A stretch of 64,000 nt of DNA, from NCBI RefSeq assembly GCF_040712315.1, contig NC_134023.1:12347442-12411441 (forward strand), written 5' to 3'. Origin of the DNA: Castanea sativa (lineage: Eukaryota > Streptophyta > Magnoliopsida > Fagales > Fagaceae). The notes under the pieces were generated by a model. It did no database searches and was not told where the DNA came from. It worked only from the letters and a program-made list of their open reading frames with translations. Both the position numbers and the translations under genes were made by a program. Positions 10,169 through 20,179 of this stretch are shown here, piece after piece (position 1 is the first letter of the stretch; every line of letters starts with the position of its first letter).

Positions 10169-11330
10169 AGAGCCAGCTATAACTTTGAAACATTAATTGA
10201 CAAAAGCTTATTTGATTAATAATAATACCTTCTAAGATTATTTACATTCCATGGACGTGGTACAACTCGTTCATCCAGGTCAACTAACCTATACGACCCT
10301 ACGCTTTGCTATTGAAACAATGCGGTAGGGGCCTTCCCGATTGGGTCCTAAGCTTACCCCATGCTTTGCGTTCTTAGAAGTGCCTACAACTTTCCTTAAT
10401 ACAAGATCACCGGCGCAAGTGGCCTTAGTTTCACGTGGGCATCATGTCCTTGTTTTAGCTTCTGTGATAATAAGCCATTTAGACCATAGCCGCCTCACGC
10501 CGTTCTTCAAGTAAATCAAGATCTCTCTCTAGAAGTTCCTTGTTATTCTACGGACTAAAAGAACTTGTCTTTAGAGTAGGAAATCCGGACTCCAATGGTA
10601 TCACCGCCTCGGCTCCATAAGCCATAGAGAATGGCGTTTCTCCGGTGGACACACGCGGAGTGGTCGATACGTCCACGGGACATGAGGGAGCTCTTCTACC
10701 CATCTGCCTTTCGCATCATCCAACCTCTTCTTGAGCCCGTTGACTATGACCTTGTTAACGGCCTCGGCCTGTCCATTTCCTCGAGGATAAGGCCGGGGTA
10801 GAGTATACTTTTGTGATGCCCATGTCACTACGATCTTGCCTAAAGGCGTTCTTTGTCAAATTGAACGCCATTGTCGAGATAAGAGTATGTGGTATACCAA
10901 ATCTAGTAACAATATTCTTCCAAATAAACCTCTTGGAATCAACATCTCGGATATTGGCTAAGGGCTCGGCTTCTACCCATTTAGTGAAGTAGTCCGTCCT
11001 ACAAGCGGCCATCTTTTGTTTCCGGCGGCTCTCGGGAATGGCCCTACAATGTCCAAGCCCCAGCTGTGCGAAAGGCCAAGGGCTAGACGGAGGATTAAGA
11101 ACCCCTCCCGGTTGGTGGATATTAGGGGCGAACCTCCGACACCGATCACACTTTACGGCATAATCACGAGCCTCCCTCTGCATATTAGGCCACCAATAAC
11201 CACGAGTCGGGGCTCTATGGGCTAAGGACCTTCCCCCGGTATGACTCCCACAAATTCCTTCATGCAATTCCTCCGTGTGATTCTGTTGATTCGGGGTGTA
11301 CACACAACAAATACGGTCCCGAAAAGGATC
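10169..11330 (-). pseudogene. Integrase region of the Tat-type pol (broken)
   Basis: The zinc-binding HHCC module is visible: HEGICGSH near 11264-11241 and CDRC near 11150-11139 with the usual spacing. The core follows (TDYFTKWVEAEPLANIRDV, FGIPHTLIS), then [18 protein letters not shown] in another frame near 10770. The C-terminus (GDLVLRKVVGT, LDERVVPRPWNVNNLRRYY) ends at the TAA at 10216-10218. Of the D,D35E triad, the first Asp position reads GHCRAI and the second STMAFN, so both Asp residues are absent. The Glu of NGQAEAVNK remains. At least three frame changes occur. Integrase would insert the cDNA into host DNA; this copy should not work as read. Confidence 0.8.
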
Positions 11331-11689
11331 GTTTGTATAGCTCTCGGTCCTCGGACAACCGGAAACGCGGCGCCTTTCGACGTACCTTTTCGCTTCAACT
11401 TTGTCTTCGGGAAGGATGTCATTTTTGAGAAAAGATATGATTGAATCCATCCAACTAGGACCGGGCCTTATTAAATGGATGCGAGGTGCGTTAGCGGTTA
11501 TAAGAGAAGGTTCTATCAAATCCTCAACGAGAATCACCCTAGGTAGACCTTGAGCCGAGGATGTGGCCAATGTAGCCAAAGAATGCATGAGTGTTTCCAC
11601 TCCTAGAGAGACATGAGCTAAGGCAAATGAGTCGAATTCGGCTCGACGTTTAACTGGGCCAAATATTCTTGCATTCGGGGTCTCTAGCC

Positions 11690-12556
11690 TCCATGGTCCC
11701 CATGACTTGGCCGACCACTAATTGAGAGTCCGAGAACACATGGATTTCTTTGCCACCCATTTTATGTACCATTTGCATGCCTACCAAGTGCTTCATACTC
11801 GGCCTCATTATTAGTAGCCGAGAAGGCCAATCTCAAAGATTTTTCAAAGACAATCCCTTCGGGGGACACTAGAACAAGCCCGACACGGACCCTCTTTGAT
11901 TAGCAGCCCCGTCCACGTGAACTCTCCAAACCGAGGGTGATACATCGTGATCACACCAAGCTGATTTTTCCACCCATGTGGGCTTCTTTTGAAGTTTCTT
12001 CTATCAATGGTTCAAGAACCTCGCACCAAATCCGCGAGGACCCTGTCCCTTCACCGATGTGCGAGGCACCGTACTTAACATCAAAGGCTCCCAAAATGGT
12101 TCCCCATTTTGCCACCTTGCCAGAATAATCGGCACTACGCAACACGGCCTTGAGAGGCGGTAGGGTCAAAACAACCACGATATGAGATTGAAAATAATGA
12201 GGGAGTTTGCGCGTGGCGTGGACTACGGCCCGAAGTGCTTTTTCCAAAGGCGGATAGCGCATCTCGGCCTCATTCAAGGACTTACTAACGTAGTAGATCG
12301 GTCTCTGTAATCCATTTTCATTCCTCGTAAGGACTAGGCTCATCGCGTGAATGGCTACGGCCGGATAAGCGGAATAAAACCTCGTCCACCTCGGGCGAGA
12401 TAAAATGGGTGGCCGAGAAAGATATTGCTTAAGGCTTTGGAAAGCTACCTCGCAATCCTCGGTCCATTGAAACCCTTTCCACTTGTTCAACAACCGAAAG
12501 AAAGGACGGCACCGGTCGGCTGACCGAGAAATAAATCTATTCGGCGCGGCAATCAT
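11690..12556 (-). pseudogene. RNase H and connection region of the Tat-type pol (broken)
   Basis: Downstream of RT on the minus strand, the frame 12556-11951 reads ISRSADRCRPFFRLLNKWK, KALRAVVHATRKLPHYFQ and SADYSGKVAKWGTILGAFDV, the RT-RNase H connection typical of Tat elements. The second RNase H domain shows VHVDGAANQRG near 11915, TNNEAEYEAL near 11810 and HVFSDSQLVVGQV near 11740, each in a different frame. RNase H removes the RNA template during reverse transcription. The residues expected to bind metal (D of VDGAAN, E of NNEAEYEA, D of FSDSQ) are present, but the frame is broken between them. Confidence 0.75.
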
Positions 12557-13280
12557 TCCGTCAATTTTTGAATATCTTTTGGGTTCCGAGGCGGCTGCAA
12601 ATTCTGAATAGCCTTAACACACGCGGGTTCACCTCATGCCCCTATGAGTGATCATATACCCTAGGAACTTTCCGGATCCACGCCAAAAGAACACTTGGAG
12701 GCGTTAAGGCGCAACTTATGCTTCCTCGGCATTTTGAAGGTGTCGGCCAAATCATCATGTGCGAAGGTACCGTCTTACTCTTCACCACCATATCATCCAC
12801 GTATACTTCTATGGTTTTCCCCGATTCTTTCGTTCAAACATTCGGGTCATCATTCTTTGATAAGTAGCCCCGCATTTTTTAACCCAAATGGCATGACCTT
12901 ATAATGATAGTTCCCCGTTGGAGTAATGAAAGCGGTTTTTCTCCGATCCTCTAACGCCAAGTGGAATTTGGTGGTAACCACTGAAGGCGTCCAAGAAACT
13001 CATCCGAGGATGTCCAACGGTAGCATCTACCGGTTGATCAATCCGTGGCATTGGGAACGAATCTTTAGGACGAGCCTTGTTCGGATCGGTAAAATCTACA
13101 CACACTCTCCACTCCGCCGTTCTTCTTAACGACAACGGTATGAGCCAACCATTCGGGGTAGAAAACTTCTTTGATCGCCCCCGCCCTTTTGAGTTTAAGA
13201 ACCTCTTCCTTCACGGCCTCGAATGTTCTCGGGAAGATCGCCGAGGTGGTACCTCCTCGGAACAATGGCCGGATTGACGT
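12557..13280 (-). pseudogene. Reverse transcriptase core of the Tat-type pol (broken)
   Basis: Minus-strand segments read AVKEEVLKLKRAGAIKEVF, VCVDFTDPNKARPKDSFPMP, VGHPRMSFLDAFSGYHQIPL and, near 12810-12782, IEVYVDDMV, the catalytic YVDD box of plant gypsy RTs. Domain order and spacing match a gypsy RT, but the frame changes several times between 13265 and 12600. The DAFSGYHQ and YVDD aspartates are intact, which is unusual beside so many frame errors and is one reason to suspect sequence error as well as decay. Confidence 0.82.
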
Positions 13281-14000
13281 TTAAACGATGACAAATAAAG
13301 CTCGGATCCACGCACGGAGCCTCATAAGGGGTCCCACGCAAAGACATCTATATTGTCCTTTAGGAATTCCAACAACTCCATCTTCTCTTGGTATGGCGAG
13401 AAGTATGCCAACTTGGAAGAATCTCTCGGATCATCTGCTATTACAAACTTCTCTAACTCCTCGCAAACGGCCTCGTCTTCGTCATCGCTCCGGGTGCCTC
13501 CGGAGCCATTAGTGCTATGACTCTGGATGGGCAAGGTTGATAACTCGACTTCCGTGACGAAGTATTGCCGCCGATATGCATTGCACGGCCACTGCACTCG
13601 GCTGCCGAGGATCTCCTCAACGTGTTCCCCGAGGGGAATTTAACCTTAACGTGCAAGGGAGAGGAGACGGCTCCCCGAGCGTGCACCCAGGGCCTGGCGA
13701 GGATGGCTGTATATGGAGAGTACGCGTCAACCACCATGAACTCTACTACAACCGTTTCTGTGCCGATTGAACGGGTAAACGGATCATCCTTTTGGCACAA
13801 CGGCTCTCCCTTCAAAGGCTGATAAGAGGTGAGTCATAAGGAGTTAAATCTTCCAACTCCAACCTTAACCCCTTAAATAGATCGGGGTACATGATGTACG
13901 CACCGGCCGCCCCGATCTATCATCACCCTCTTCACGTCATAATTCCACTATTCGAGGGTAACCACAAGAGCATCGTCATGGGCCGATAGTCCCTATTTTA
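13281..14000 (-). pseudogene. Protease-like region and RT leader of the Tat-type pol (broken)
   Basis: The frame 13815-13453 reads FMVVDAYSPYTAILARPWVH followed by GAVSSPLHVKVKFPSG, the conserved stretch just after the aspartic-protease core of Tat elements. The frame 13597-13322 ends LLEFLKDNIDVFAWDPL, the usual lead-in to RT. I did not find an intact catalytic D(S/T)G in frame. The upstream part, about 13815-14000, is too broken to read. Confidence 0.65.
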
Positions 14001-14591
14001 TCCTCCTCGGAGAAACCCAAGATAGGTAAGGTGCTCTTTAATCTCTTCGGCCTACCACCCACATCCTCGGCTTTGCGGACGGAAACCGCCATGACCCGAG
14101 TGGGACTGAGCCGGTCTGCCCAGTGCGGCGAAGATAACGTTAATGGTTCCCAATGCGGCCGAGATGAAGCTGTTCCTGGTTGTTTGAACCAACTTGACCG
14201 ACACCTGATGGTGACACAAATGCTTCTTCAACTTTCCCTCACCGACGAGTACACTCTAGATGGTTCCACGAGTCAAGACGAGTTCTCGGTGAGTGTGGCC
14301 CACATCTTGATGGTGCGACGGAAAAGGTTTTGATTTCTTCTCGCGGGGTCCCCTGCCATCTTGCGGGCCATGCGAAGAAGGGCTCCTTGCGAACTTTTTC
14401 TAATAGCGATGCAGCGGTTCTCGGAACACGTATTCTACACAGGGTGCCGCCAAGCCGGTTTGTCCAATGTAATCCCTCCTCGGCTTGTTGTTGTGATATC
14501 TGTCCGACACGAAATCCCTTCTCTCCTGTAGGGATAACCTTCTCCTTCCCTTTTCCCCTGCTGCTGGTCTTCCTCTACCCTTTTATATTCA
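14001..14591 (-). pseudogene. Gag-protease linker with degenerate zinc knuckle
   Basis: On the minus strand the words EPFFAWPAR (near 14375) and HQDVGHT (near 14305) match the region of Tat gag that carries a CCHC knuckle, but the flanking cysteines are lost or frameshifted. No complete ORF remains. Confidence 0.5.
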
Positions 14592-15512
14592 TCAATACGA
14601 TCCATAAGACGGCGTACGGCCGCGGACGGGCTTTTTCGTCAAAGATTTTCGTAGGTCGTGATCGGTAGGGAGGCCCACCTTAAAGGTATTAAGCGCCACC
14701 TCATCAAAGTCGCCGTCTATTTCATTAAACATCTCCCGGTATCGTCGGAGTATGCTTTCGGTTGTCTCCCCTTCCTTCATAACCATGGATAGCAACGAGT
14801 CCAATGGCCGAGGGACTGCTACACGTGATGAACCGCGAAGCAAATGCTCTAGTTAGTTCCCCAAACGAGCCTACGGACCCGATTTGAGACCGTTGAACCA
14901 TCTCGCTAGCCACGGGTCCCAATTTGGAGGGGAAGACTTTACACATCAAAGTCTCGTTATGAGAGGCTGCCTTTGCCATCCTTTAGTTAGTGACTCACAT
15001 GTTCCCCTGGGATCAGTCCGGCCATTGTAGATGGTAAAGGTGGGGGGCTGGGTGAACCTCACAGGGAAGCCTTCCCCTCTCAATCCTCCGCGAAAACGGA
15101 GATTTAGAGAGTTGGTGCAACGCTCTACTCATGGTATCGTTGCCTAAGCCCCTAGAACGAAGCTTCTTACGTACGCGAGTTGATTGGTCGTCCTCCTCAT
15201 GGGAGGATGTTGCGCTAGTGGGGGAATATGACCTTGAACCGTAGCCAACTCCTATCTTTTCGAGGAAGAACTAGATGAGGACGGAGAAACCTTACGTTTA
15301 GCACGGCGTAACTTCCTCTTCAAACGATTAATTTCATACTGCATGGATTTAGAGCCCTCATCGTGGGTAGTGCTACCCTCCTTGAGTATGGCTATCCCAC
15401 AGGTATTACGTATGGACGCTTCCCTCACGATCCCTATGACGTTCAAGACGTTCGAAATGATCTTCCGGTTGTGATCCTTGTGACTCGCATGGTGAGAGCC
15501 TAAGCCTGCCAT
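14592..15512 (-). pseudogene. Gag polyprotein of the Tat-type element (broken)
   Basis: The first ATG after the primer-binding site is at 15512 and opens MAGLGSHHASHKDH. It is followed by a basic segment (INRLKRKLRRAKRKVSPSSS) ending at a frameshift near 15252. The retrotransposon gag core appears at 14979-14592 in two frames: KVFPSKLGPVASEMV, then RPLDSLLSMVMKEGETTES and FNEIDGDFDEVALNTFKVGL, then DHDLRKSLTKKPV. This is the capsid region that builds the virus-like particle. A longer frame opening at 15590 would start with TTG inside the LTR and is not credible. Confidence 0.78.
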
Positions 15513-15540
15513 AATATCTCTACTACTTCCGAGACTAGAT

Positions 15541-15561
15541 TTCCCACGAGGCGGCGCCAAT
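15541..15561 (-). promoter_or_regulatory. Primer-binding site of the Tat-type element
   Basis: Directly inside the right LTR the minus strand reads ATTGGCGCCGCCTCGTGGGA. TGGCGCC is complementary to a tRNA 3' end of the type ...GGCGCCA. This TTGGCGCCG motif is typical of Tat and Athila gypsy elements. The matching tRNA cannot be named with certainty from 8 bases. Confidence 0.75.
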
Positions 15562-16319
15562 TGTAAGTGCACAATTGCACACGGACCCAAGAACAGTTAT
15601 GGGCTCGGAGCCCGATGAGCCTTAAACAATGAAAACTTGTAGAGAGTGGGCTTGAAACCCGGGTTAGAAGTGAGTGAAGATTAAATGACAAACTAAAGAT
15701 TGCCGGTATTAGGAAACGGCAAAGAGTAACGTAAATAGGTCTCCTCGGACGTAAGCCGAGAGGCCATTCTTATATTATCTCTCTCTTTGTCTTTTTTTCT
15801 TTTTAGGTTACAAAAAGTTCCGTCCTCATTTACTGTTCCAGTCTTTCTTAAATACTCTTCTTCTTAATACTTTATACACGTGTTGCCCCCAACTCCTCCC
15901 TTAGTATAGATATTTCTTTTCTTAGTACCTTTGAACGGTAACTAGAAGTTTCCCTTCCCTTTGTTTAAGTGTCACCTCCCCGTTAATGCGGCCGGGGTGG
16001 TAGGTGCGGGGTCTTTAATGTGGAGGTAGCAGCCTTTGTCTTTGACATTTCTTCAACAACCGGTGCTCAGGGCATTCAAGGGTTCACCCCTTTTAACCAT
16101 TGGTCTTGACGTGTCATTCTAACCCAACTTTGTACCATGAAGTCCCGGGTTCTGCGAATTGTCAGTCCGAGGGTAAGTTCACCCTCGGCTGGGTCCTCGG
16201 ACCCTCGGCGCATGGGCCGACCCATAGTATTAACAATTTCCAAACCCAGGGTCAGGTCGGCCTTCCTTAACACGGCCCAAAAGGCCCATGTTCCCATCAG
16301 GATCTTTTTACCCCCCACA
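15562..16319 (-). repeat. Right LTR (5' LTR in element orientation)
   Basis: 758 bp, TGTAAGTGC...CCCCACA on the plus strand, so TGTGGGG...CTTACA in element orientation. It aligns end to end with the left LTR. AT-rich stretches are identical, and differences are clustered at CAG/CTG-like sites. Followed by TTTAC (16320-16324). Confidence 0.93.
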
Positions 16320-16324
16320 TTTAC
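16320..16324. repeat. Right TSD (TTTAC) of the Tat-type element
   Basis: Exact repeat of 4084-4088. Confidence 0.9.
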
Positions 16325-16496
16325 AGAAAAAAAATTCCAATTTTTTTTTTTTCACTCCCAAAAGCTGTAAGAGCATTAGCATTTGGAATTGTAAAAAATG
16401 CCCATGTTACAATCTAAATAACTATCTCAATAACTAATTTAATAATACACACAACATCTCATTTCATATTTTTACGTACAACCCAATTAAATAATA

Positions 16497-17054
16497 CTAG
16501 ACTCATCACACGCTTTGCGTGTGCGATGAGGCTTTTTTTTTAGTGGTTCTATTTTATAGAAAAAAAACTGTATATAATTATTTTATATATAAATAATTTT
16601 TATTTTAAAAATCTAATTTATAAGTAAATAAATTAAATTAAAAATTAATTGGAGAGTGACCCTATTTTTTAGACAATGTTTTAGTGGGAGTTAGAGTTGC
16701 ATTTTTACCGGATTGTCCTTTTGTTTTGTCTTTACTTAAACATAGAACTCTAAGGGCATTTTTGAACTAAAAAAAAGAGAAATCTAAACGGGAGAAGTCT
16801 TTTAAATAATAGTATAGATAATTATTATATATATATATAATTTTTATTTTAAAAATCTAATTTATAAGTAAATAAATTAATTTAAAAATTAATAGAAAAT
16901 TGGTCTTATTTTTTAGGTAATGTTTTAGTGGGAGTTAGAGTTGTATTTTTACCGGATTGTCATTTTGTTTTGTCTTTACTTAAACATAGAACTCTAGGGT
17001 ATTTTTAAACTAAAAAAAAAAATCCAAATGAAGTCTTTTAAATAGTAGTATAGA
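16497..17054 (-). mobile_element. Non-autonomous Helitron with two 5' ends
   Basis: On the minus strand the element starts TCTATACTACTATTTAAAAG (17054 down) and ends with hairpin GCACACGC-AAA-GCGTGTG followed by GATGAGTCTAG at 16497. 5'-TC, a GC-rich hairpin a few bases from the 3' end and 3'-CTAG are Helitron hallmarks. The flanking bases are A before TC and T after CTAG, the standard A/T insertion site. A second 5' terminus (TCTATACTATTATTTAAAAG) starts at 16818. The 236 bp between the two starts repeat the inner unit at high similarity but lack the hairpin. No Rep/helicase coding is present. Confidence 0.8.
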
Positions 17055-17455
17055 TAAATTCCTGGTCTCTCTCTTCCACCACTTCCTCTATCTCTGTCTC
17101 CACAACAAACCAACCACTAAAAAACCAGACACCATCAAACTAGCAACCCACTAGTCACCATTGACTAGCAACCCACTAGCCACCATTGAAACACCAAATC
17201 AACCACCCACTGAACCAACGCCACCACCGAACCACAGTAACCCTCTAATCCACCGCCACCCATAACCTCACCAATCTACTGCCACCAAAAATTGTGAGAT
17301 AGAGAGAGTCAAAGAGTAAGAGAAGAAGAGCTGAGAGCGTGAGACTGAAGAAAGAGTAGGAGAGGGAGAGAACTAAGAGAAGAGAGAAAATTAGAAAATG
17401 AGAGAAAGAGAGTCAAAAGAGAGGGGAATAAAATAAGTTTTTATAGTTTTACATA
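17055..17455. other. CT- and CCA-rich non-coding DNA
   Basis: Contains a 25-bp tandem duplication (ACTAGCAACCCACTAG.. near 17138-17188), a CCACC-rich stretch and a GAGAGA-rich stretch. With 16371-16496 it may be the interior of a MITE-like element (start AGAGCATTAGCATTTGG) into which the Helitron inserted, but I could not find the right end. Confidence 0.35.
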
Positions 17456-17456
17456 T

Positions 17457-17543
17457 GTGCTATAGTAACTTCTTCTTCTTCCTCTTCTTCTTCTTCTTCT
17501 TTTTTTTTTTTTTTTTTCTTTTTGTGTGCTAATAGTAACTTCT
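17457..17543 (-). mobile_element. Poly(T)/(TTC)n insertion with ~17-bp flanking repeats
   Basis: GTGCTATAGTAACTTCT (17457-17473) recurs as GTGCTAATAGTAACTTCT (17526-17543). Between them is (TTC)n with a long T run, i.e. a poly(A) tail with GAA repeats on the minus strand. It looks like a tail-only retroposon insertion. Confidence 0.5.
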
Positions 17544-17637
17544 AAATTTAAGTAAACTATGTTCTAAATTTATTTTTAGGAACATATACCCAAATCTTGC
17601 TAGAATTTTAGTATTTAGGAGGGTAAAATAGTTATTT

Positions 17638-17655
17638 GGGGGGGGGGGGGGGGGG
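17638..17655. repeat. Poly-G tract (18 G)
   Basis: Uninterrupted G run; same kind of tract as at 2838 and 40349. Confidence 0.85.
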
Positions 17656-17797
17656 TTACACCCCTAATGTTTTAAGCTTATTCTCAAAAACGAAAACAAA
17701 GAAATAAATAAAAATAAAACTATTAGGAATGTCCATTCAGGTAAACAAAATTGCAAGGCTAAAAAAAATGCAGGGCATTGTGCAATATATTTTAATC

Positions 17798-17849
17798 AAG
17801 AATTACGAGTCGAGTTCCCCCTCAAAAAAACAAAAAAGAATTACGAGTC
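17798..17849 (+). mobile_element. Miniature poly(A) insertion with 14-bp TSD
   Basis: AAGAATTACGAGTC at 17798-17811 is repeated exactly at 17836-17849. The 24-bp insert is GAGTTCCCCCTC followed by an A-rich tail. Same design as 3189-3258. Confidence 0.65.
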
Positions 17850-18364
17850 CATTACAATCATTATCAGATGCATAGAAATTTGTGCATGTGTCGATCAAGT
17901 CAACAATAAGGTGTGTGCCTCCAATAATAATAATGAAAATCTTTATCCTGAAACTTTCTTTTCAGTTAGGTGCCTTATCACTCTTGTCGGTTTCACCGAA
18001 AAATTAAAGAATGAAAAAAGAAAAAGAAAAAGAAAAAGAATCTTATCTTAAAAAAAAAAAAAATTCTTTTTTTGAAAAGATAAACAAAAAACATTTTTAA
18101 TATTTATAAAGAGTTTCAACTAGAATAATTGTGCCATCAATGTAGTGATAGAATAATAGAAACCTGTCTTTAATTACCTAACAACAATAAATGACCAACA
18201 GGCAACAGAAACAAATAATTGAAGAAAAACTAATCTAAAATACATAAACAATGAGGGTCCTTGCCCAAAGAAAAGCTTAGTGTGTTCATTGAAATCCCTT
18301 GTCATTCAGTGAATGCATCATTCAACTCCCAACTCGCAACCAACCAACCAACCTGTACAAATAG
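17850..18364. other. Intergenic DNA, nothing recognised
   Basis: AT-rich with several poly(A) and AAAAAG runs and no supported gene or transposon end. Confidence 0.5.
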
Positions 18365-19010
18365 TTAGAGCAATCCACAGTAATGAAGTTAAAAAATTAA
18401 GCTATTTGACATTATAAAAAATTACTTTATCTATTTTACCTACTTATTTTACAAAAAATTCAGCAGTAATGTATCTATTTTAGCTTTCAACATAATAAAA
18501 TAATATAAACATCACAATAAAATAATATATTTAATACATTATTTTATTAATTTCTTTCTTTCTCTTTCTAAAAAAAAAAAAAAAAATTTCTTTCTCTCTA
18601 TCTCATGTCATGCCTCACTCTCCACTCTCAAAAAAAACTTCTCATTTCTCTCTTCTCCGCCCTCCACTCTCACTTCTCTCTATCTCGTCGCCGCTCTCTC
18701 CTTCCACACCCATCACCATCCTGAAACCTTCCTTGCTGGCGCCGGAGACAAAATTGTCGAAGCTCTCGAGGATCTTGTGGGTTGTGCCAGCGCAGGTTTG
18801 TGGGTTGTGTCGGCGCAGGTTTGTAGGTTGTGATTTGTGATGTGGGTTTGTGTTTTGTGGTGGTTGTATGGAATTTGAACTGACGTTGCTTCGGTCTTTC
18901 TCTCTACTCTATCTCTGTGGGTTTGTGTTTTGTGGTGTTTTGTGATGTGGGTTTGGTGGATCGCCATTGCTGGTGGTCCGATCTAGTGTTTTTCTGGTGG
19001 TTGGGTGTCT
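18365..19010. mobile_element. MITE-family relative with CT-rich interior (boundaries uncertain)
   Basis: Begins AGAGCAATCCACAGTAATG and shares TTACTTTATCTATTTTACCT and flanking AT-rich words with the MITE at 843-1178. A CT-rich tract and a region of short GGGTTGTG/GCGCAGGTTTGT repeats (18775-18960) follow. The 76-codon ORF at 18610 is a by-product of the CT-rich tract. No right terminal repeat was found. Confidence 0.4.
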
Positions 19011-19389
19011 GATTCAGTTATATGAATTTTATAAGCATCACTGTTGGCAAGTTGGTCGGTGAAGCAGAAAAGAGATGAGGGATGCCGGAGAGAGAGAGAG
19101 AAACTGAAATTATGGCCTTGAGATACATATTTTGAAGCTAAATAACAACTTAAGAAACTGAAATTATGGTCTTGATAATTGATATGCATAATTCTATATA
19201 GCACATTGTGTCTGGTTCCTTTGTACTCATTCCTAGCTGCCCATGCCTACTAATTGCAATGGTCCTCCAATGCCTTTCAACGGGCTACCAAACCAATCTC
19301 AAGGATTTTAATTTTATTTATTTAATTTAACAGAAGGAAAATAATTCATATTCACCAAATTTTTGATCACATGCAATGTAAAATAATGG

Positions 19390-19580
19390 AAAGAGAAGCT
19401 TAACCACACATGATGTCTACTTCTATACAAACAGTTCACCTAGAAAATTTATAAAGACTCTCAATGACAATACTTGTTTACAAACGGTTCACCTAAAAAA
19501 ATGACATACATGACTGTAATGACGATATAGTAATACTTGTTTATATACAAACAGTTCACCTAAGAATATTTACAAACACC
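19390..19580. repeat. Degenerate triplicated motif
   Basis: ACAAACAGTTCACCTA occurs at about 19427, 19480 (as ACAAACGGTTCACCTA) and 19546, with similar following sequence (ACTTGTTTA before, AAATTTATAAA-type after). Non-coding short-period repeat of roughly 55-65 bp. The surrounding 19010-19985 holds no supported gene. Confidence 0.5.
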
Positions 19581-19997
19581 ATGTAATGTCATTGATGACT
19601 GATGACAGAATAAAGAAATTTTAATGCTATCATCTTGGTGGTTTTTTATTTTAGTTTATTTTTTAAAAAGAGTTTCGACTATCAGAAATTTTATCAATTG
19701 AGTTAACTAAAACTCACATCTTGGTGAAATTTTTAAAGCGCAATAACTTGACACAATTTTTTAAAATTACTTTTCATAATTATTAATGTAATTGTCGTCA
19801 AATAAAAGTGATAGACGGACATAAAATTAGTGCACAATTGGCCACCTTTTCAAATTGTAAAAAAAAAAATGCTAATCCACAATTTTCACGGTCCCATCCT
19901 ACACGGTTTTGGGTAGTACATGTTATAGTGACCTACCACAGAGTGACTAAATACACAATGTGGGATAAAATGAGTAAAAGCAAGCCAAGGCAGTACC

Positions 19998-20165
19998 ACC
20001 AGCAGAGGTGGCTTAGTGGTAAATAACGCTCAAAACTCTTTATCTTATGAGTTTGAAGTTGAGAGTTTGCGTATTAACATTTTTCATTATTGAGCGGATA
20101 GTCTCACACCAAGCTATATTTAAGTCGTGTATGAGTGGGTCAGAGCAATAACAACACATGAAAAT
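19998..20165 (+). mobile_element. tRNA-derived SINE
   Basis: The RNA polymerase III A-box TGGCTTAGTGG is near 20008, followed at tRNA-like distance by a weak B-box (GAGTTTGAAGTTG near 20050), then an unrelated body. Flanks CCAAGGCAGTACC (19985-19997) and GCAAGGCAGCTACC (20166-20179) look like an imperfect target-site duplication. Too diverged to assign to a named SINE family. Confidence 0.6.
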
Positions 20166-20179
20166 GCAAGGCAGCTACC

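Larger units (their letters stand above)
4089..16319 (-). mobile_element. Complete Ty3/gypsy LTR retrotransposon, Tat-type, minus strand
   Basis: A 12.2-kb element bounded by two ~760-bp LTRs and a TTTAC duplication. Read on the minus strand the order is 5' LTR (15562-16319), primer-binding site, gag, protease, RT, RNase H, integrase, a ~151-bp tandem array, a coding block in the opposite orientation (5350-7860, plus) and the 3' LTR (4089-4848). Non-chromodomain Tat elements are known to carry both extra antisense ORFs and variable tandem repeats between pol and the 3' LTR, so lineage and layout agree. Every coding domain has frameshifts, and two integrase catalytic aspartates are not in place, so the copy looks non-autonomous. 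The internal region is CpG-rich but poor in CAG/CTG, unlike its surroundings. Confidence 0.93.

Noticed and set aside
16320..16324. Right LTR ending one base later
   Set aside because: Ending at CCCCACA leaves a perfect TTTAC TSD, and the same end is confirmed by the solo LTR with its ATTGT duplication.
18610..18840. 76-codon Ser/Pro/Leu-rich ORF
   Set aside because: It translates a CT-rich tract inside a MITE-like repeat.
19998..20075. Functional tRNA gene
   Set aside because: A-box is good, but the B-box is degenerate, there is no foldable anticodon and acceptor stem, and the sequence continues into a SINE body with TSDs.
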